DNA of 64,000 nt from Permianibacter sp046297695 (GCA_046297695.1 JBKBHF010000005.1:55587-119586), one strand, 5' to 3'. Shown: positions 15,513 through 24,914, counted from the stretch's first letter. Notes: generated from the letters alone by a model not told the origin. Translations and numbers: made by a program.

Positions 15513-16256
15513 TCAGCCGGTATGGGCGCAGTTGGTGCCGGCCATCTCGCTCAGCGTTTTCATGTCAAGAATCTCAACTTCCTTGCCATTGGCAACTATC
15601 AATTCGGCTTTCTGATAGCGGGTGAACAACCGGCTGACCGTTTCGATGGTGAGGCCAAGATAATTGCCGATGTCGCCACGGGTCATTGGCAACAGGAAGC
15701 GCTGCGCCGAGCGGCCGCGGCGGGCATAACGGGTCGACAGGTTGATCAGGAAGGCGGCGAGCCGCTCTTCGGCATTCTTTTTGTTGAGCAGCAACAGCAG
15801 TTCCTGATCTTCCAGAATTTCCCGGCTCATCACTTTCAGCAACTGCTGGCGCAGGCCCGGAATGCTGCCGGAAAGTTCTTCCAGTTGCTCGAACGGCAAC
15901 TCGCAGACCATCGTGGTTTCCATTGCCATGGCAAAGCTGGGATGCGATTGCCGGTAGACGGCATCGAGACCGATCACTTCGCCAGCCAGATGGAAGCCGG
16001 TGATCTGCTCTTCACCATCGGGTGACACGGTGTAGGTTTTCAGGCTGCCGGCACGGATCGCAAACAGCGATTGAAAGTTCTCGCCGGCGCGGAACAGGTG
16101 CTCGCCACGGTGCAACGGTCGGTTGCGCTTGATGATGCTGTCCAGGTGCTCGATTTCGGCTTCGGCCAGACTTACCGGCAGGCAGAGCTGGCTGATACTG
16201 CATTGCTGGCAGGAAATTTTCGGCAGTACCGGGCTCGCGACGTCAATGGCGCGCAT
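15513..16256 (-). CDS. fnr: Oxygen-sensing transcription regulator Fnr/Anr
   Basis: A 247-residue CRP/FNR-family regulator. N-terminal [4Fe-4S] ligands Cys16, Cys19, Cys25 and a fourth, Cys118, match FNR/ANR. A cyclic-nucleotide-like beta barrel follows, then the helix-turn-helix (RGDIGNYLGLTIETVSRLF) whose E..SR residues recognise TTGAT-type half-sites. Boxes of that type occur in front of five units in this window. The gene lies just upstream of where hemN ends, the same fnr-hemN-cbb3 grouping seen in Pseudomonas (where it is called anr). Ribosome site AAGGAG lies upstream of the ATG. Confidence 0.93.
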   Translation of the reverse strand: MRAIDVASPVLPKISCQQCSISQLCLPVSLAEAEIEHLDSIIKRNRPLHRGEHLFRAGENFQSLFAIRAGSLKTYTVSPDGEEQITGFHLAGEVIGLDAVYRQSHPSFAMAMETTMVCELPFEQLEELSGSIPGLRQQLLKVMSREILEDQELLLLLNKKNAEERLAAFLINLSTRYARRGRSAQRFLLPMTRGDIGNYLGLTIETVSRLFTRYQKAELIVANGKEVEILDMKTLSEMAGTNCAHTG

Positions 16257-16298
16257 GGGACCGTGCTCCTTGTGGGCAGTGGCAGCTAGAATAGGTCA

Positions 16299-16323
16299 CT
16301 CGCGGTGCCGGGGCAACCGCGAG
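16299..16323. other. Hairpin between hemN and fnr
   Basis: 8-base arms CTCGCGGT/ACCGCGAG with a 9-base loop in the 93-base gap between the hemN stop and the fnr start. No T-run follows, so a terminator is uncertain. No FNR-type box is visible in this gap. Confidence 0.35.
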
Positions 16324-16349
16324 CTGTAGGGAATCATCGACAGTACTCA

Positions 16350-17756
16350 TCATATCAAGCGGGAATAACGACCTTCCGCCATATCTGACAGGTAGCGATC
16401 GAACGTCGTGCAAATATTGCGGATCAGCAGCCGACCCAGTGGTGTCACCTCCATGCCTTCATCATGGATCAGCAGCAGACCATCATCGACGAACTCCTGC
16501 AATCGTTCCAGCTCACGCTTGAAATAGTCGCGGAAGACAATGCCGAACTGCTTTTCCAGCTTGGCGAACTCCAGGTGGAAATGACAGATCAGCTGCATGA
16601 TGACCGCGCGACGGATACGGTCATCCTGATCCAGCTTGACGCCACGCCACAGCGGCAGCTTGTGCTCGTCGAGCATGCCGTAGTACTGCTCCAGATCCTT
16701 GACGTTCTGGAAGTAGTAGTCGCCGATCTGGCTGATGGACGACACGCCAAGGCTCAGCAGCTCGCATTCGGCATGGGTGCTGTAGCCCTGGAAGTTGCGC
16801 TGTAGCTGACCATTGCGCTGGGCGACGGCCAGTTCATCATCCGGCTTGGCGAAATGATCCATGCCGATGTGGGCATAGCCGGATCGGGTCAGGAAACCGA
16901 CGGTGTATTCCATGATGCGCAGTTTTTCTTCCGGGCTCGGCAATGCATAGGTCGGAATGGCCTGCTGCGGTTTGAAGTGGGTCGGCAAGTGCGCGTAGTT
17001 GAAAATCGACAGCCGATCCGGTTGCAGCGTCAGCACTTTCTCCAGCGTGTGTCGGAAGCTTTCTTCAGTCTGGAACGGCAATCCGTAGATCAAATCGATG
17101 TTGAGCGAACGGAAGCCATGCGCCCGCGACTGCAACACCGCTTGTTCGGTCTGCTCGTAGGATTGAATGCGGTTGACCGCGCGCTGGACGCGCTCATCAA
17201 AATCCTGGACGCCGAGACTGACCCGGTTGAATCCGAGTTCGCCGAGGAAAGCCAGCGTATCGGACTGAATCGAACGCGGATCGATTTCGATGGCGTATTC
17301 GCCTTCATCGCGTGGAGCAAAATCAAAGTGCTGGTGCAAGGTCTTGACCACCGCGGCCATCTCCGGATGGCTCAAGAAGGTCGGGGTACCACCGCCCCAG
17401 TGCATCTGCTTGACCTGCGGCGTGCGCCCAAGGTTTTTCGCATGCATGGCAATTTCGCGCTTCAGGTATTCGACGTAGGTGCCGCTCTTGGTGCGATCCT
17501 TGGTGACGATCTTGTTGCAGGCACAGTAGTAACAGAGCGTGGCGCAGAACGGCATGTGCAGGTACAACGACAGTGGCGTGTCCGGATTCAGGCTCGCCAA
17601 GGCTTTTTGATAATCCTGTACGGTGAAGTCGTTTCGGAACTGCAAGGCCGTCGGATAGGAGGTGTAGCGCGGGCCACTGAGGTTGTAACGCGCGATCAGA
17701 TCGCGGTTGATGGCGGTTGGCGCCTGCTGAATCGGAAAATTCAGGATCATCGTCAT
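16350..17756 (-). CDS. hemN: Oxygen-independent coproporphyrinogen III oxidase HemN
   Basis: Radical-SAM enzyme of 468 residues making protoporphyrinogen without oxygen. The cluster and extra cysteine motif is Cys71-x3-Cys75-x2-Cys78-x-Cys80 (FCATLCYYCAC), followed by the glycine-rich motif HWGGGTPTFL. The ATG at 17756 has GGAG 7 bases upstream and is preferred over an ATG 60 bases earlier. An FNR-type box at 17893-17906 sits about 140 bases upstream. Anaerobic heme supply suits the nearby heme proteins (cbb3, qNor, NirK cytochrome domain). Confidence 0.95.
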   Translation of the reverse strand: MTMILNFPIQQAPTAINRDLIARYNLSGPRYTSYPTALQFRNDFTVQDYQKALASLNPDTPLSLYLHMPFCATLCYYCACNKIVTKDRTKSGTYVEYLKREIAMHAKNLGRTPQVKQMHWGGGTPTFLSHPEMAAVVKTLHQHFDFAPRDEGEYAIEIDPRSIQSDTLAFLGELGFNRVSLGVQDFDERVQRAVNRIQSYEQTEQAVLQSRAHGFRSLNIDLIYGLPFQTEESFRHTLEKVLTLQPDRLSIFNYAHLPTHFKPQQAIPTYALPSPEEKLRIMEYTVGFLTRSGYAHIGMDHFAKPDDELAVAQRNGQLQRNFQGYSTHAECELLSLGVSSISQIGDYYFQNVKDLEQYYGMLDEHKLPLWRGVKLDQDDRIRRAVIMQLICHFHLEFAKLEKQFGIVFRDYFKRELERLQEFVDDGLLLIHDEGMEVTPLGRLLIRNICTTFDRYLSDMAEGRYSRLI

Positions 17757-17892
17757 GAAGTGGCTCCTGTGGCCAGCGTCGGTTTTCGGTCCGATAGCAC
17801 GATGCATCGCGACCACTGCCCCTGATCGAATCGGGCAATTGATGTCTTCAGAATGAATGTGGCCAGTCTATGACCAAGCGGGCAACTAGGGA

Positions 17893-17906
17893 TTGACCGT
17901 GATCAA
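17893..17906. promoter_or_regulatory. FNR/ANR-type box for hemN
   Basis: TTGAC-N4-ATCAA in front of hemN. It overlaps the stop codon (17903-17905) of the SafE-like gene, so hemN has its own oxygen-responsive promoter inside the end of the cco unit. Confidence 0.7.
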
Positions 17907-18634
17907 GCGGCCGGTGCGTGGACGTGGTGATGGTGTTGATGTGGATCAGCGTTGCCGGGTAGGCCCTGCAAGCTCATCGCCGCAATCCAGAGTCCGAGGC
18001 CGATCAAGGCGAGCCCGGCACCGACGCGCAATGCCGGTGGCAGCGGTTTGCTGCGGCCACTACTCAGCAGCCCGGCGGCGGTGAGTGCCGGCAAGGTGCC
18101 AAGCCCAAATGCCGTCATGAACAGTGCCGCTTCATTGGCGTCGGCCCGGGTCGCGGCGGTCGCGAGTGCGCTGTAGACCAGGCCGCATGGCAGCAAACCC
18201 CAGATGGCACCAGCGGCCAAGGCTTGGCCGGGATGGCGGATGCTGCGCAGTGTCTGCAGCGCCGGTTGCAATTTTGGCCACAAGCGGGCGCCGAGCCGTT
18301 CCAGCCGGGTCAGCCCGAACCAGAACCGGGCCACATAGAGCCCCATCAGAATCAGTAACAGACCAGACAGCAAACGCAGGATCACCGCCAGCCATTGCCA
18401 GCCGCTGCCCAGCACCGCGGCTTGAACAATCGCACCGAGGCCGAGGCCAAGCAGGGTATAAGTGGCAACCCGGCCGACGCTGAAGCCCAGCACCAGCACC
18501 GCCCGCTGCCAGAACGGCTGCGATGCCACGCTTTGCGCCAACAAGGTGACGAAACCGCCACACATCGGCAGGCAATGACCGGCACTGAACAGGCCGGACA
18601 AAGCGGCGGCCAGCAGCCAACTGGTGTCGGTCAT
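17903..18634 (-). CDS. SafE/UreH-type membrane protein linked to cbb3 oxidase
   Basis: A 243-residue integral membrane protein with about six hydrophobic segments. It contains the family motif AGHCLPMCGGF near residue 20 and GLLPCGLVY in the middle, as in DsbD/SafE-like transporters. The C-terminal tail is His-rich (PHQHHHHVHAPAA), which suggests metal binding. Annotated as sulfite exporter TauE/SafE in many genomes, but its constant place after ccoS points to cbb3 or copper-related assembly. It overlaps ccoS by 4 bases. Confidence 0.78.
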   Translation of the reverse strand: MTDTSWLLAAALSGLFSAGHCLPMCGGFVTLLAQSVASQPFWQRAVLVLGFSVGRVATYTLLGLGLGAIVQAAVLGSGWQWLAVILRLLSGLLLILMGLYVARFWFGLTRLERLGARLWPKLQPALQTLRSIRHPGQALAAGAIWGLLPCGLVYSALATAATRADANEAALFMTAFGLGTLPALTAAGLLSSGRSKPLPPALRVGAGLALIGLGLWIAAMSLQGLPGNADPHQHHHHVHAPAA

Positions 18635-18828
18635 GGCGTCGGCTTGTCCGAATCGGTTGGCGGTCGATGCACTGCCGGGCGCGTCGACGGTTCATCGTCC
18701 ATCAGGATGCTGTGACCGGGGCTGTCGAGATCATCAAACTGACCGCGCTTGACCGCCCAGAAAAACAGCCAAATCGACAGCGCCAGCACCAGCATGGCAA
18801 GCGGGATCAGCAGATAAATGGCGCTCAT
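18631..18828 (-). CDS. ccoS: cbb3 oxidase maturation protein CcoS
   Basis: A 65-residue membrane protein with one N-terminal transmembrane helix (about 4-26) and the conserved WAVKRGQFDDLDSPG stretch. CcoS is needed to insert heme and copper into cbb3 oxidase. It overlaps ccoI by 4 bases at its start and the SafE-like gene by 4 bases at its end, so translation is likely coupled. Confidence 0.93.
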   Translation of the reverse strand: MSAIYLLIPLAMLVLALSIWLFFWAVKRGQFDDLDSPGHSILMDDEPSTRPAVHRPPTDSDKPTP

Positions 18829-21257
18829 GCAGCAGACTCAAGCAAAGGGCCGGTGCGCACCGGTTCTGCCGCTGCCGGCGTGGCGCGCAACAAGCGCAGG
18901 GAATTGACGGTTACCAGCAGCGACGACAGCGACATGCCTATCGCTGCCTGCCACGGTGTCAGCACGCCGGCAATGGCGGCCGGCAGCGCGACCAGATTGT
19001 AAATCAATGCCCAGGCCAGATTCTCGCGCACGATGCGCCGGGTTTGCTTGGCGACCTGCAACGCGCGGGCGATCACGCACAGCTGGCTTTGCAGCAACAC
19101 GGCATCGGCAGCGCGGCGCGCGAAATCAGCGCCGCTGCCAATCGCCATCGAGACATCGGCAGCGGCGAGCACCGGCGCGTCGTTGATGCCATCTCCGAGC
19201 ATCAGCAGCTTGCAGCCTTGCCGTTGCAAAGCTTGCACGTAATCGCGTTTCTGCGCCGGTGATTGCCGCGCGTGCACGGCATCGATGCCGAGCGCCTGCG
19301 CGCAGCGCTCGACTGCGGCGTGATGATCGCCGCTCAGCAAGTGCAGGCGCAGACCGCTCGCGCGCAATTCCCGGCACAACGCGGCCGCATCGCTGCGCAG
19401 TTCGTCCTGCAATTGGAATGACGCCAACCAGCCATCACTGTCGGCAAGGGCAATTTCACCGTCCTGTACCGCGGCCTGCGCCGCGAGCGGCAGCCAGCTT
19501 TTTTGGCCAAGCCAGTATTGGCGACCGGCAATACTGCCACTGACGCCGAGCCCGGCGGTTTCCATGACATGGCTGGCAAGACATTGGTTGCTGGCATGTG
19601 GATGAAACGCCCGCGCAATGGGATGCGAAGAGTGCTGCTCGAGCGCGGCTGCCAGCGCCAGTACGGAATGCCGATCCTGATCGGCGCGCACGCGCACCGC
19701 CGTGATTTGCAGTGCGCCAGTGGTCAGCGTGCCGGTTTTGTCGAACACGACATCGGTCAGCGTCGCGAGTTTTTCCAACACGGCGGCCCGGCGCAAGAGT
19801 ACGCCTTCGCGCAGCAACTGGTGCGTGGCAGCAGCCCAAGCCGTTGGCAAGGCCAGCGACAGCGCGCACGGACAGGTCACCACCAGAACGGCGAGCGTGA
19901 TATCAAAGGCGCGGCTCGCATCGATCTGCCACCAACCGGCATAGACCAGTACCGACAGCAACAAGACTGCGGCAACAAACCAGCGCGCGACATTGTCGGC
20001 CAGCAACTGCAGCGCCGGCCGCTGCGCCAATGCTTCGTCCTGCAGTCGGGTCAGCTGCGCGATGTAAGTGTCGGTGCCGCTGCGGGTTACCGTGAGCTCC
20101 AGGGCACCACCGCTGATGCTGCTGCCGGCCAGCACCGCGTCGTGAACTTGCTTGTTGACCAAGGCCGCTTCGCCGGTGAGCAGGCTCTCGTCGGCGCCCG
20201 CCGAACCGGAAATCACCGCGCCGTCGGCCGGTACCGTTTCGCCGGCCTGCACCAGCATGCGCTCACCAACGGCCACATCGCTCAGCGCGACCCGTTGCCA
20301 TTGCTCGTTGCGCCAGACCCGCGCGGTTTGCGGTAGCAGTCGTTGTTGCAAACCGGCGGCGCGCGTTGCCCGCTGCCGCGCCTTCAATTCCAGATAACGA
20401 CCGAGCAGGAGCAAGAAGGCAAACATGCTGATCGACTCAAAATACACCTGGCCATCTTGCTGAATGGTGTTCCAACAACTCGCCAGGAACGCCAGCCACA
20501 TCGCCGCTGCCACCGGCACGTCCATGTTGAGGCTGTGCAGCCGCAGTGCCGTGATGGCATTGCGGGTAAACGGCTGGCAACTGTAAAGCAGCACCGGCAA
20601 TGAAACGAGCAAGGAACTCCAGCGCAGCCACAGTTCGTGGGTCTTGTCGAGATCGCCGATGACGCCAAGGTACAAGCCGACGGCGTACATCATCGCCTGC
20701 ATCATGCCAAAGCCGGCGACCGCCAGACGCTTCAACAGATCTCGACCTTCCTGTTCCAGTTGTTGTTCCACCTGATCCGGCGCAAACGGGGTTGCTTGGT
20801 AACCAACTCGCTGCAGCTCAGCCAGCAGTTGCCGCAACGGTTGCTGCAGATGATCCCAGCGCAGCAACAAGCGGCGTGCCGACAACTGGATCTGCACATC
20901 GCGAACCCCGGGTTGCTGCCGTAAATGCCGCTCCAGCAACCAGCTGCAGGCCGGGCAGTTCAAGCCTTCGACAAACAAAGCGACGCGGCTTTCTTCGCCT
21001 TGTTCTTCCAGACAGGCCGAAGCGCGCGCGCTTTGTTCCAGCGCCGCCAGCAGTTCGGCGGGCACGCCGACTTCCTGCCGTTTGGCCGGTGCCTGACGGT
21101 AGCTGTAATAACTGCCGAGGCCACTTTGATAAATGGTCTCGGCAACGGCCTGACAACCGGCACAACAGAATTCGCGGCTGACTCCGTCCAGCGTCGCACG
21201 AAACGGCGTATCAGTGGGGCAGGCTTCAGCGCAGTGGAAGCAATTCACAACGAACAT
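18825..21257 (-). CDS. ccoI: Copper-exporting P1B-type ATPase CcoI (FixI-type)
   Basis: An 810-residue heavy-metal ATPase that moves copper to the periplasm for cbb3 assembly. The N-terminus has a cysteine-rich metal-binding domain (CFHCAEAC and FCCAGC) found in CcoI but not CopA, then an HMA domain with CPAC. The membrane metal site is CPC (VTCPCALSLALP); phosphorylation motif DKTGTLT, SSHPIA and GDGINDAP are all present. The actuator loop reads TGEAALV, with Ala where TGES is usual. It lies 45 bases after ccoH and overlaps ccoS. Confidence 0.95.
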   Translation of the reverse strand: MFVVNCFHCAEACPTDTPFRATLDGVSREFCCAGCQAVAETIYQSGLGSYYSYRQAPAKRQEVGVPAELLAALEQSARASACLEEQGEESRVALFVEGLNCPACSWLLERHLRQQPGVRDVQIQLSARRLLLRWDHLQQPLRQLLAELQRVGYQATPFAPDQVEQQLEQEGRDLLKRLAVAGFGMMQAMMYAVGLYLGVIGDLDKTHELWLRWSSLLVSLPVLLYSCQPFTRNAITALRLHSLNMDVPVAAAMWLAFLASCWNTIQQDGQVYFESISMFAFLLLLGRYLELKARQRATRAAGLQQRLLPQTARVWRNEQWQRVALSDVAVGERMLVQAGETVPADGAVISGSAGADESLLTGEAALVNKQVHDAVLAGSSISGGALELTVTRSGTDTYIAQLTRLQDEALAQRPALQLLADNVARWFVAAVLLLSVLVYAGWWQIDASRAFDITLAVLVVTCPCALSLALPTAWAAATHQLLREGVLLRRAAVLEKLATLTDVVFDKTGTLTTGALQITAVRVRADQDRHSVLALAAALEQHSSHPIARAFHPHASNQCLASHVMETAGLGVSGSIAGRQYWLGQKSWLPLAAQAAVQDGEIALADSDGWLASFQLQDELRSDAAALCRELRASGLRLHLLSGDHHAAVERCAQALGIDAVHARQSPAQKRDYVQALQRQGCKLLMLGDGINDAPVLAAADVSMAIGSGADFARRAADAVLLQSQLCVIARALQVAKQTRRIVRENLAWALIYNLVALPAAIAGVLTPWQAAIGMSLSSLLVTVNSLRLLRATPAAAEPVRTGPLLESAA

Positions 21258-21302
21258 CCTCGGCGAGCGAACGGCTTGCGGTCGCTACAACATCGCAGTC
21301 GA

Positions 21303-21830
21303 TTACAGGACTTCCGGACTCAGCTTGGCTGCGGTTGGCGACTGCCAACGGCCGCGCAAGCGCCAGCTGGCATCACCCGGCTGCAACTGCACATGCCAGT
21401 TTGCGTGCCGGCTCAGGTTGATGTCACCGATGTACTGCTGGCCCTGCTGCCGGCGCAGCACAATGCGCTGATCGGCCTTGTTGTCAGTGGGGTGGGAGAG
21501 TGCGAGCTCCAGCGTTTCCGGCAACACCGGCAGGTCTTCGGCGCTCAGAACGACCATCAGCTTCTGCTCCAACGGCAACAGCATGGCATGCATACGAAAA
21601 CCGGCAGCATTCTGATCGGCCTGTTGCTGTACGTTGTACGCCAGCCCTTCACGGTAGTAATCGTCCTTGACCATGCTGTCGCCGTGTTTGACGGCGATAA
21701 AGACCGTGCTGAGCCCGGCAACCACGGAGGCGGCCGGCAGCAACCACAACAGCAGCCATGGCAGCTTCCACCAGTTCACGCTGGCGGAAGAAGTGCTGGC
21801 CTCATCGGTTGCGCGGGACGGTTCCGACAT
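21303..21830 (-). CDS. ccoH: cbb3 oxidase assembly protein CcoH (FixH family)
   Basis: A 175-residue protein with one transmembrane helix (about 25-48) and a periplasmic domain. The post-helix stretch VKHGDSMVKDDYYREGLAYN is the FixH/CcoH signature. CcoH stabilises the assembling cbb3 complex. Its ATG overlaps the ccoG stop (TAATG), indicating translational coupling. Confidence 0.92.
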   Translation of the reverse strand: MSEPSRATDEASTSSASVNWWKLPWLLLWLLPAASVVAGLSTVFIAVKHGDSMVKDDYYREGLAYNVQQQADQNAAGFRMHAMLLPLEQKLMVVLSAEDLPVLPETLELALSHPTDNKADQRIVLRRQQGQQYIGDINLSRHANWHVQLQPGDASWRLRGRWQSPTAAKLSPEVL

Positions 21831-23218
21831 TAGCGTGCTCCAACATTGGCAGGCTTGATGAAACTGGACGATTCCTCGATCACCAGCGTCGGTTGATCGA
21901 TGGATTCGATGCGGAAGCGCACCGTGCTGGTGGTTTCCTTGAGTTCGTACGGGTCGATTTCCAAACGGACCGGGATATTGAGGATCTCACCGGCCGGTAC
22001 ATCAAATTCCAGATTGCCCTTGACGATCACGGGTGCATCGGCCGATGCCTGCAGGCGGTAGCGATGCGCGACCTGATCCATGTTCATGACTTTGAGCGTG
22101 TAGACGTTCTCGATGGTGCCGATTGACGTCGCGGTGTAGAGCCGGCCGCGATCGCGCAGCACATCGACCCGAAGCGGTGTGCGCACCGACAGGGCGTAGA
22201 CGAACAGCGCCATCAGGGTGAACAGCAACACAGCGTAGATGACGACACGCGGCCGCAGCACATGCGTCGCTTTGCCGGTGTCGCGATGCTCGGTGGTGTA
22301 GCGAACCAGCCCTTTCGGGTAGTTCATCTTGACCATCACTTCATCGCAGGCGTCGATGCAGGCGGCGCAGGCAATGCAGGCGATCTGCAACCCGTCACGA
22401 ATGTCGATACCGGTCGGGCAGACGTTCACGCACTGCTTGCAGTCGATGCAGTCACCAAGGCCGTCCTGACCGCGCTCGGCGTCCTTCTTGCGAGCGCCAC
22501 GCGGTTCGCCGCGCTTTTCATCGTAGGCAATGATCAGGGTGTCTTTGTCGAACATCGCGCCCTGGAAGCGGGCATACGGGCACATGTAGATGCAGACTTG
22601 CTCACGCAGCTTGCCGGCGTTGCCGTAGGTGGCAAAGCTGTAGAACAGCACCCAGAACCAGCCCCAGCCGCCGAGCGTGCCGTTGAGCATGTCGGTCGAC
22701 AGTTCACGGATGGGCACGAAGAAACCGACGAAGGTGTAACCGGTGAACAGCGCAAACACGATCCAGAGCGTGTGCTTGGCGGTTTTCTTGCGGACTTTCT
22801 CCCAGGACAGCGGTTGCTTGTCGAGCCGCATGCGGGCGTTGCGATCGCCTTCGGTGATCCGCTCCATCCACATGAAGGCTTTGGTCCAGACTGTTTGCGG
22901 ACAGGCATAGCCGCACCACAGCCGGCCGGCCAGCGCGGTAAAGAAGAACAAGGCAAGCGCGGCCAGAATCAGCAACCAGGCCAGAAAAATGAAGTCCTGC
23001 GGCCACAGGGTCAGGCCGAACAGGTGAAATTTGCGCCCCGGCAAATCGAACAGGATGGCCTGGCGGCCGTCCCACGTGAGCCAGGGCGCAAGGTAATACC
23101 ATCCCAGTAACAGCCACATCGCCGCGGTGCGCAGTTTGGCAAACACGCCGCTGACTTTCTTGGCATAAATTTTCGGCGCTTTGACGTAAAGCTCCTGTAC
23201 TGGGATGTCACCCCGCAT
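21830..23218 (-). CDS. ccoG: cbb3 oxidase accessory polyferredoxin CcoG (RdxA)
   Basis: A 462-residue membrane protein with several N-terminal membrane segments, a CGYACPQTVW motif, and two 4Fe-4S ferredoxin motifs (CIDCKQCVNVCP and CIACAACIDACD), followed by a C-terminal periplasmic Ig-like domain. CcoG is reported as a cupric reductase that supports copper delivery to cbb3. It follows ccoP by 14 bases and is coupled to ccoH. Confidence 0.95.
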   Translation of the reverse strand: MRGDIPVQELYVKAPKIYAKKVSGVFAKLRTAAMWLLLGWYYLAPWLTWDGRQAILFDLPGRKFHLFGLTLWPQDFIFLAWLLILAALALFFFTALAGRLWCGYACPQTVWTKAFMWMERITEGDRNARMRLDKQPLSWEKVRKKTAKHTLWIVFALFTGYTFVGFFVPIRELSTDMLNGTLGGWGWFWVLFYSFATYGNAGKLREQVCIYMCPYARFQGAMFDKDTLIIAYDEKRGEPRGARKKDAERGQDGLGDCIDCKQCVNVCPTGIDIRDGLQIACIACAACIDACDEVMVKMNYPKGLVRYTTEHRDTGKATHVLRPRVVIYAVLLFTLMALFVYALSVRTPLRVDVLRDRGRLYTATSIGTIENVYTLKVMNMDQVAHRYRLQASADAPVIVKGNLEFDVPAGEILNIPVRLEIDPYELKETTSTVRFRIESIDQPTLVIEESSSFIKPANVGAR

Positions 23219-23232
23219 TTACTGCACTCCCA

Positions 23233-24123
23233 TCACTTCTTGTCGGCAGACAGCGACAGCAGGTAAGCCGTCAGCACGTGTATGCGTGCTTCGCCGAGCA
23301 AGTCACCGTGTGCCGGCATCACGCCGTTGCGACCGTTCTTGATGGTGTCGGCAATCGCAGCATGGGTGCCGCCGTACAGCCAGACATCGTCAGTCAGATT
23401 GACCGCACCGAGCATCTTGTTGCCTTTGCCATCCAGGCCGTGACAGGCGGCGCAAACGGTATCGAAACTGCTCTTGCCTTGGGCGGCGAGCTGGGCGTCG
23501 TGCTCACGACCACTCAGTGACAGCACATAGTGACGGACGGCAAGCTGCGCCGATTCTTCCAGCGTGCTGCCGAAGGCCGGCATGATGCCCTGACGACCAT
23601 AGGTGAGCGTCTGCTTGATGGTCTCCGGTTCACCACCGTAGATCCAATCGGCATCGGTCAGGTTAGGAAAGCCCGGCGCGCCTTTGGCGTCGGCACCATG
23701 ACAGGTCGCACAGTTGTTGCCGAACAAACGCGAGCCAACGGCGAGCGCTGCCGGGTCCTTACCCAGTTCCGCGACCGATTTGGCAACGAAGCCGGCATAC
23801 AACGGCGCCACTTGTGCTTCCGCCACTTTCACTTCTTCCGCATGCTGGCCGGCTTGGGTCCAGCCGAGCACGCCAGGCAAGTGACCAAAACCCGGATACA
23901 ACACCAGATAGCCAATCGAGAAGACGATGGTGATGTAGAACAGATACAGCCACCAGCGCGGCAGCGGCTTGTTGTATTCCTCAATGCCATCGTAACTGTG
24001 ATTGACTTTGCCACTGGCGTCTTCATCGGCTTTCAGGTTTTTGGTTTTCACCAGCAACCACCAGCAACCGGCAATGTTCAGCGCCACCAGCGCCATGATG
24101 TAGAGACTGACGGTCAGACTCAT
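23233..24123 (-). CDS. ccoP: cbb3 cytochrome oxidase diheme subunit CcoP
   Basis: A 296-residue subunit with two N-terminal hydrophobic segments (about 4-25 and 57-76) and two cytochrome c domains: heme sites Cys138-x2-Cys141-His142 and Cys224-x2-Cys227-His228, with later Met ligands in GIMPAFG and GVMPAHG. It passes electrons from periplasmic cytochromes to CcoO and CcoN. It starts 2 bases after ccoQ ends. Confidence 0.96.
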   Translation of the reverse strand: MSLTVSLYIMALVALNIAGCWWLLVKTKNLKADEDASGKVNHSYDGIEEYNKPLPRWWLYLFYITIVFSIGYLVLYPGFGHLPGVLGWTQAGQHAEEVKVAEAQVAPLYAGFVAKSVAELGKDPAALAVGSRLFGNNCATCHGADAKGAPGFPNLTDADWIYGGEPETIKQTLTYGRQGIMPAFGSTLEESAQLAVRHYVLSLSGREHDAQLAAQGKSSFDTVCAACHGLDGKGNKMLGAVNLTDDVWLYGGTHAAIADTIKNGRNGVMPAHGDLLGEARIHVLTAYLLSLSADKK

Positions 24124-24125
24124 GA

Positions 24126-24299
24126 TTACCGCTCCCGAGAATCGCTGCTGTTGCCTTCACGTGGCTCGTCATCGAACACCAAACGTGCGGCCTCATCAAA
24201 ACGTGCTTTCCGGCGCGGGCTATACGCCCACCACAATACGCCGAGGAAGATCACCAGCCAGATAACGGTCATGGCGCCACGAAACCAGTTCATGTCCAT
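24126..24299 (-). CDS. ccoQ: cbb3 oxidase small subunit CcoQ
   Basis: A 57-residue protein, MDMNWFRGAMTVIWLV..., with one transmembrane helix (about 8-26) followed by the typical YSPRRKARFDEAARL segment. CcoQ stabilises the cbb3 complex. It sits exactly between ccoO and ccoP. An ATG two codons later (MNW) is a possible alternative start. Confidence 0.9.
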   Translation of the reverse strand: MDMNWFRGAMTVIWLVIFLGVLWWAYSPRRKARFDEAARLVFDDEPREGNSSDSRER

Positions 24300-24305
24300 G
24301 GTCAA

Positions 24306-24914
24306 TTACCTCTTGGCCTTGATGGTGGTACCGAGGCCTTGCAAGTAGGCGACGACGGCATCCATTTCGGTTTTGCCGGCGACGTCGGCCTTGGCATTGG
24401 CGATTTGCTCGTCGGTATACGGCACGCCGAGCAGGCGCAGTGCTTTCAGCTTGGCGGCGGTGTCTTCACCGGTCAGCACGTTGCTGTTCAGCCACGGGAA
24501 TGCCGGCATGTTCGACTCCGGCACCACGATACGCGGATTGGTCAGGTGCACGCGGTGCCATTCATCGGAATAGCGGCCGCCGACACGTGCCAGATCCGGC
24601 CCCGTGCGCTTCGAGCCCCACAGGAACGGGTGCTCCCAGACATGCTCGCCGGCCAGCGAGTAGTGGCCGTAGCGCTCGGTTTCGGCGCGGAACGGCCGGA
24701 TCATTTGGGTGTGGCAGACGTGGCAACCCTCGCGGATGTAGACATCGCGGCCTTCCACCTGCAACGCATTCCACGGCTGCAGACCGGCAACCGGCTCGGT
24801 CGTGTCTTTGACGAAATACAGCGGAACGATCTCGGCCAGGCCACCGAAACTGACCACGATGATGATCAGGATCGCCATCAGGCCGACGTTCTTTTCAACT
24901 TTTTCGTGATTCAT
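24306..24914 (-). CDS. ccoO: cbb3 cytochrome oxidase monoheme subunit CcoO
   Basis: A 202-residue subunit with an N-terminal membrane anchor (about 10-33) and one heme c site, Cys64-x2-Cys67-His68 (EGCHVCHTQMIRP), a Met ligand in ESNMPAFPWL, and the SKRTGPDLARVGGRYSDEWH stretch typical of CcoO. It carries electrons from CcoP to CcoN. It lies 12 bases after ccoN. Confidence 0.97.
   Translation of the reverse strand: MNHEKVEKNVGLMAILIIIVVSFGGLAEIVPLYFVKDTTEPVAGLQPWNALQVEGRDVYIREGCHVCHTQMIRPFRAETERYGHYSLAGEHVWEHPFLWGSKRTGPDLARVGGRYSDEWHRVHLTNPRIVVPESNMPAFPWLNSNVLTGEDTAAKLKALRLLGVPYTDEQIANAKADVAGKTEMDAVVAYLQGLGTTIKAKR

Noticed and set aside
16299..16323. Hairpin after hemN as a true terminator
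   Set aside because: The stem is good but no T-run follows on the minus strand, so I list it only as a hairpin.
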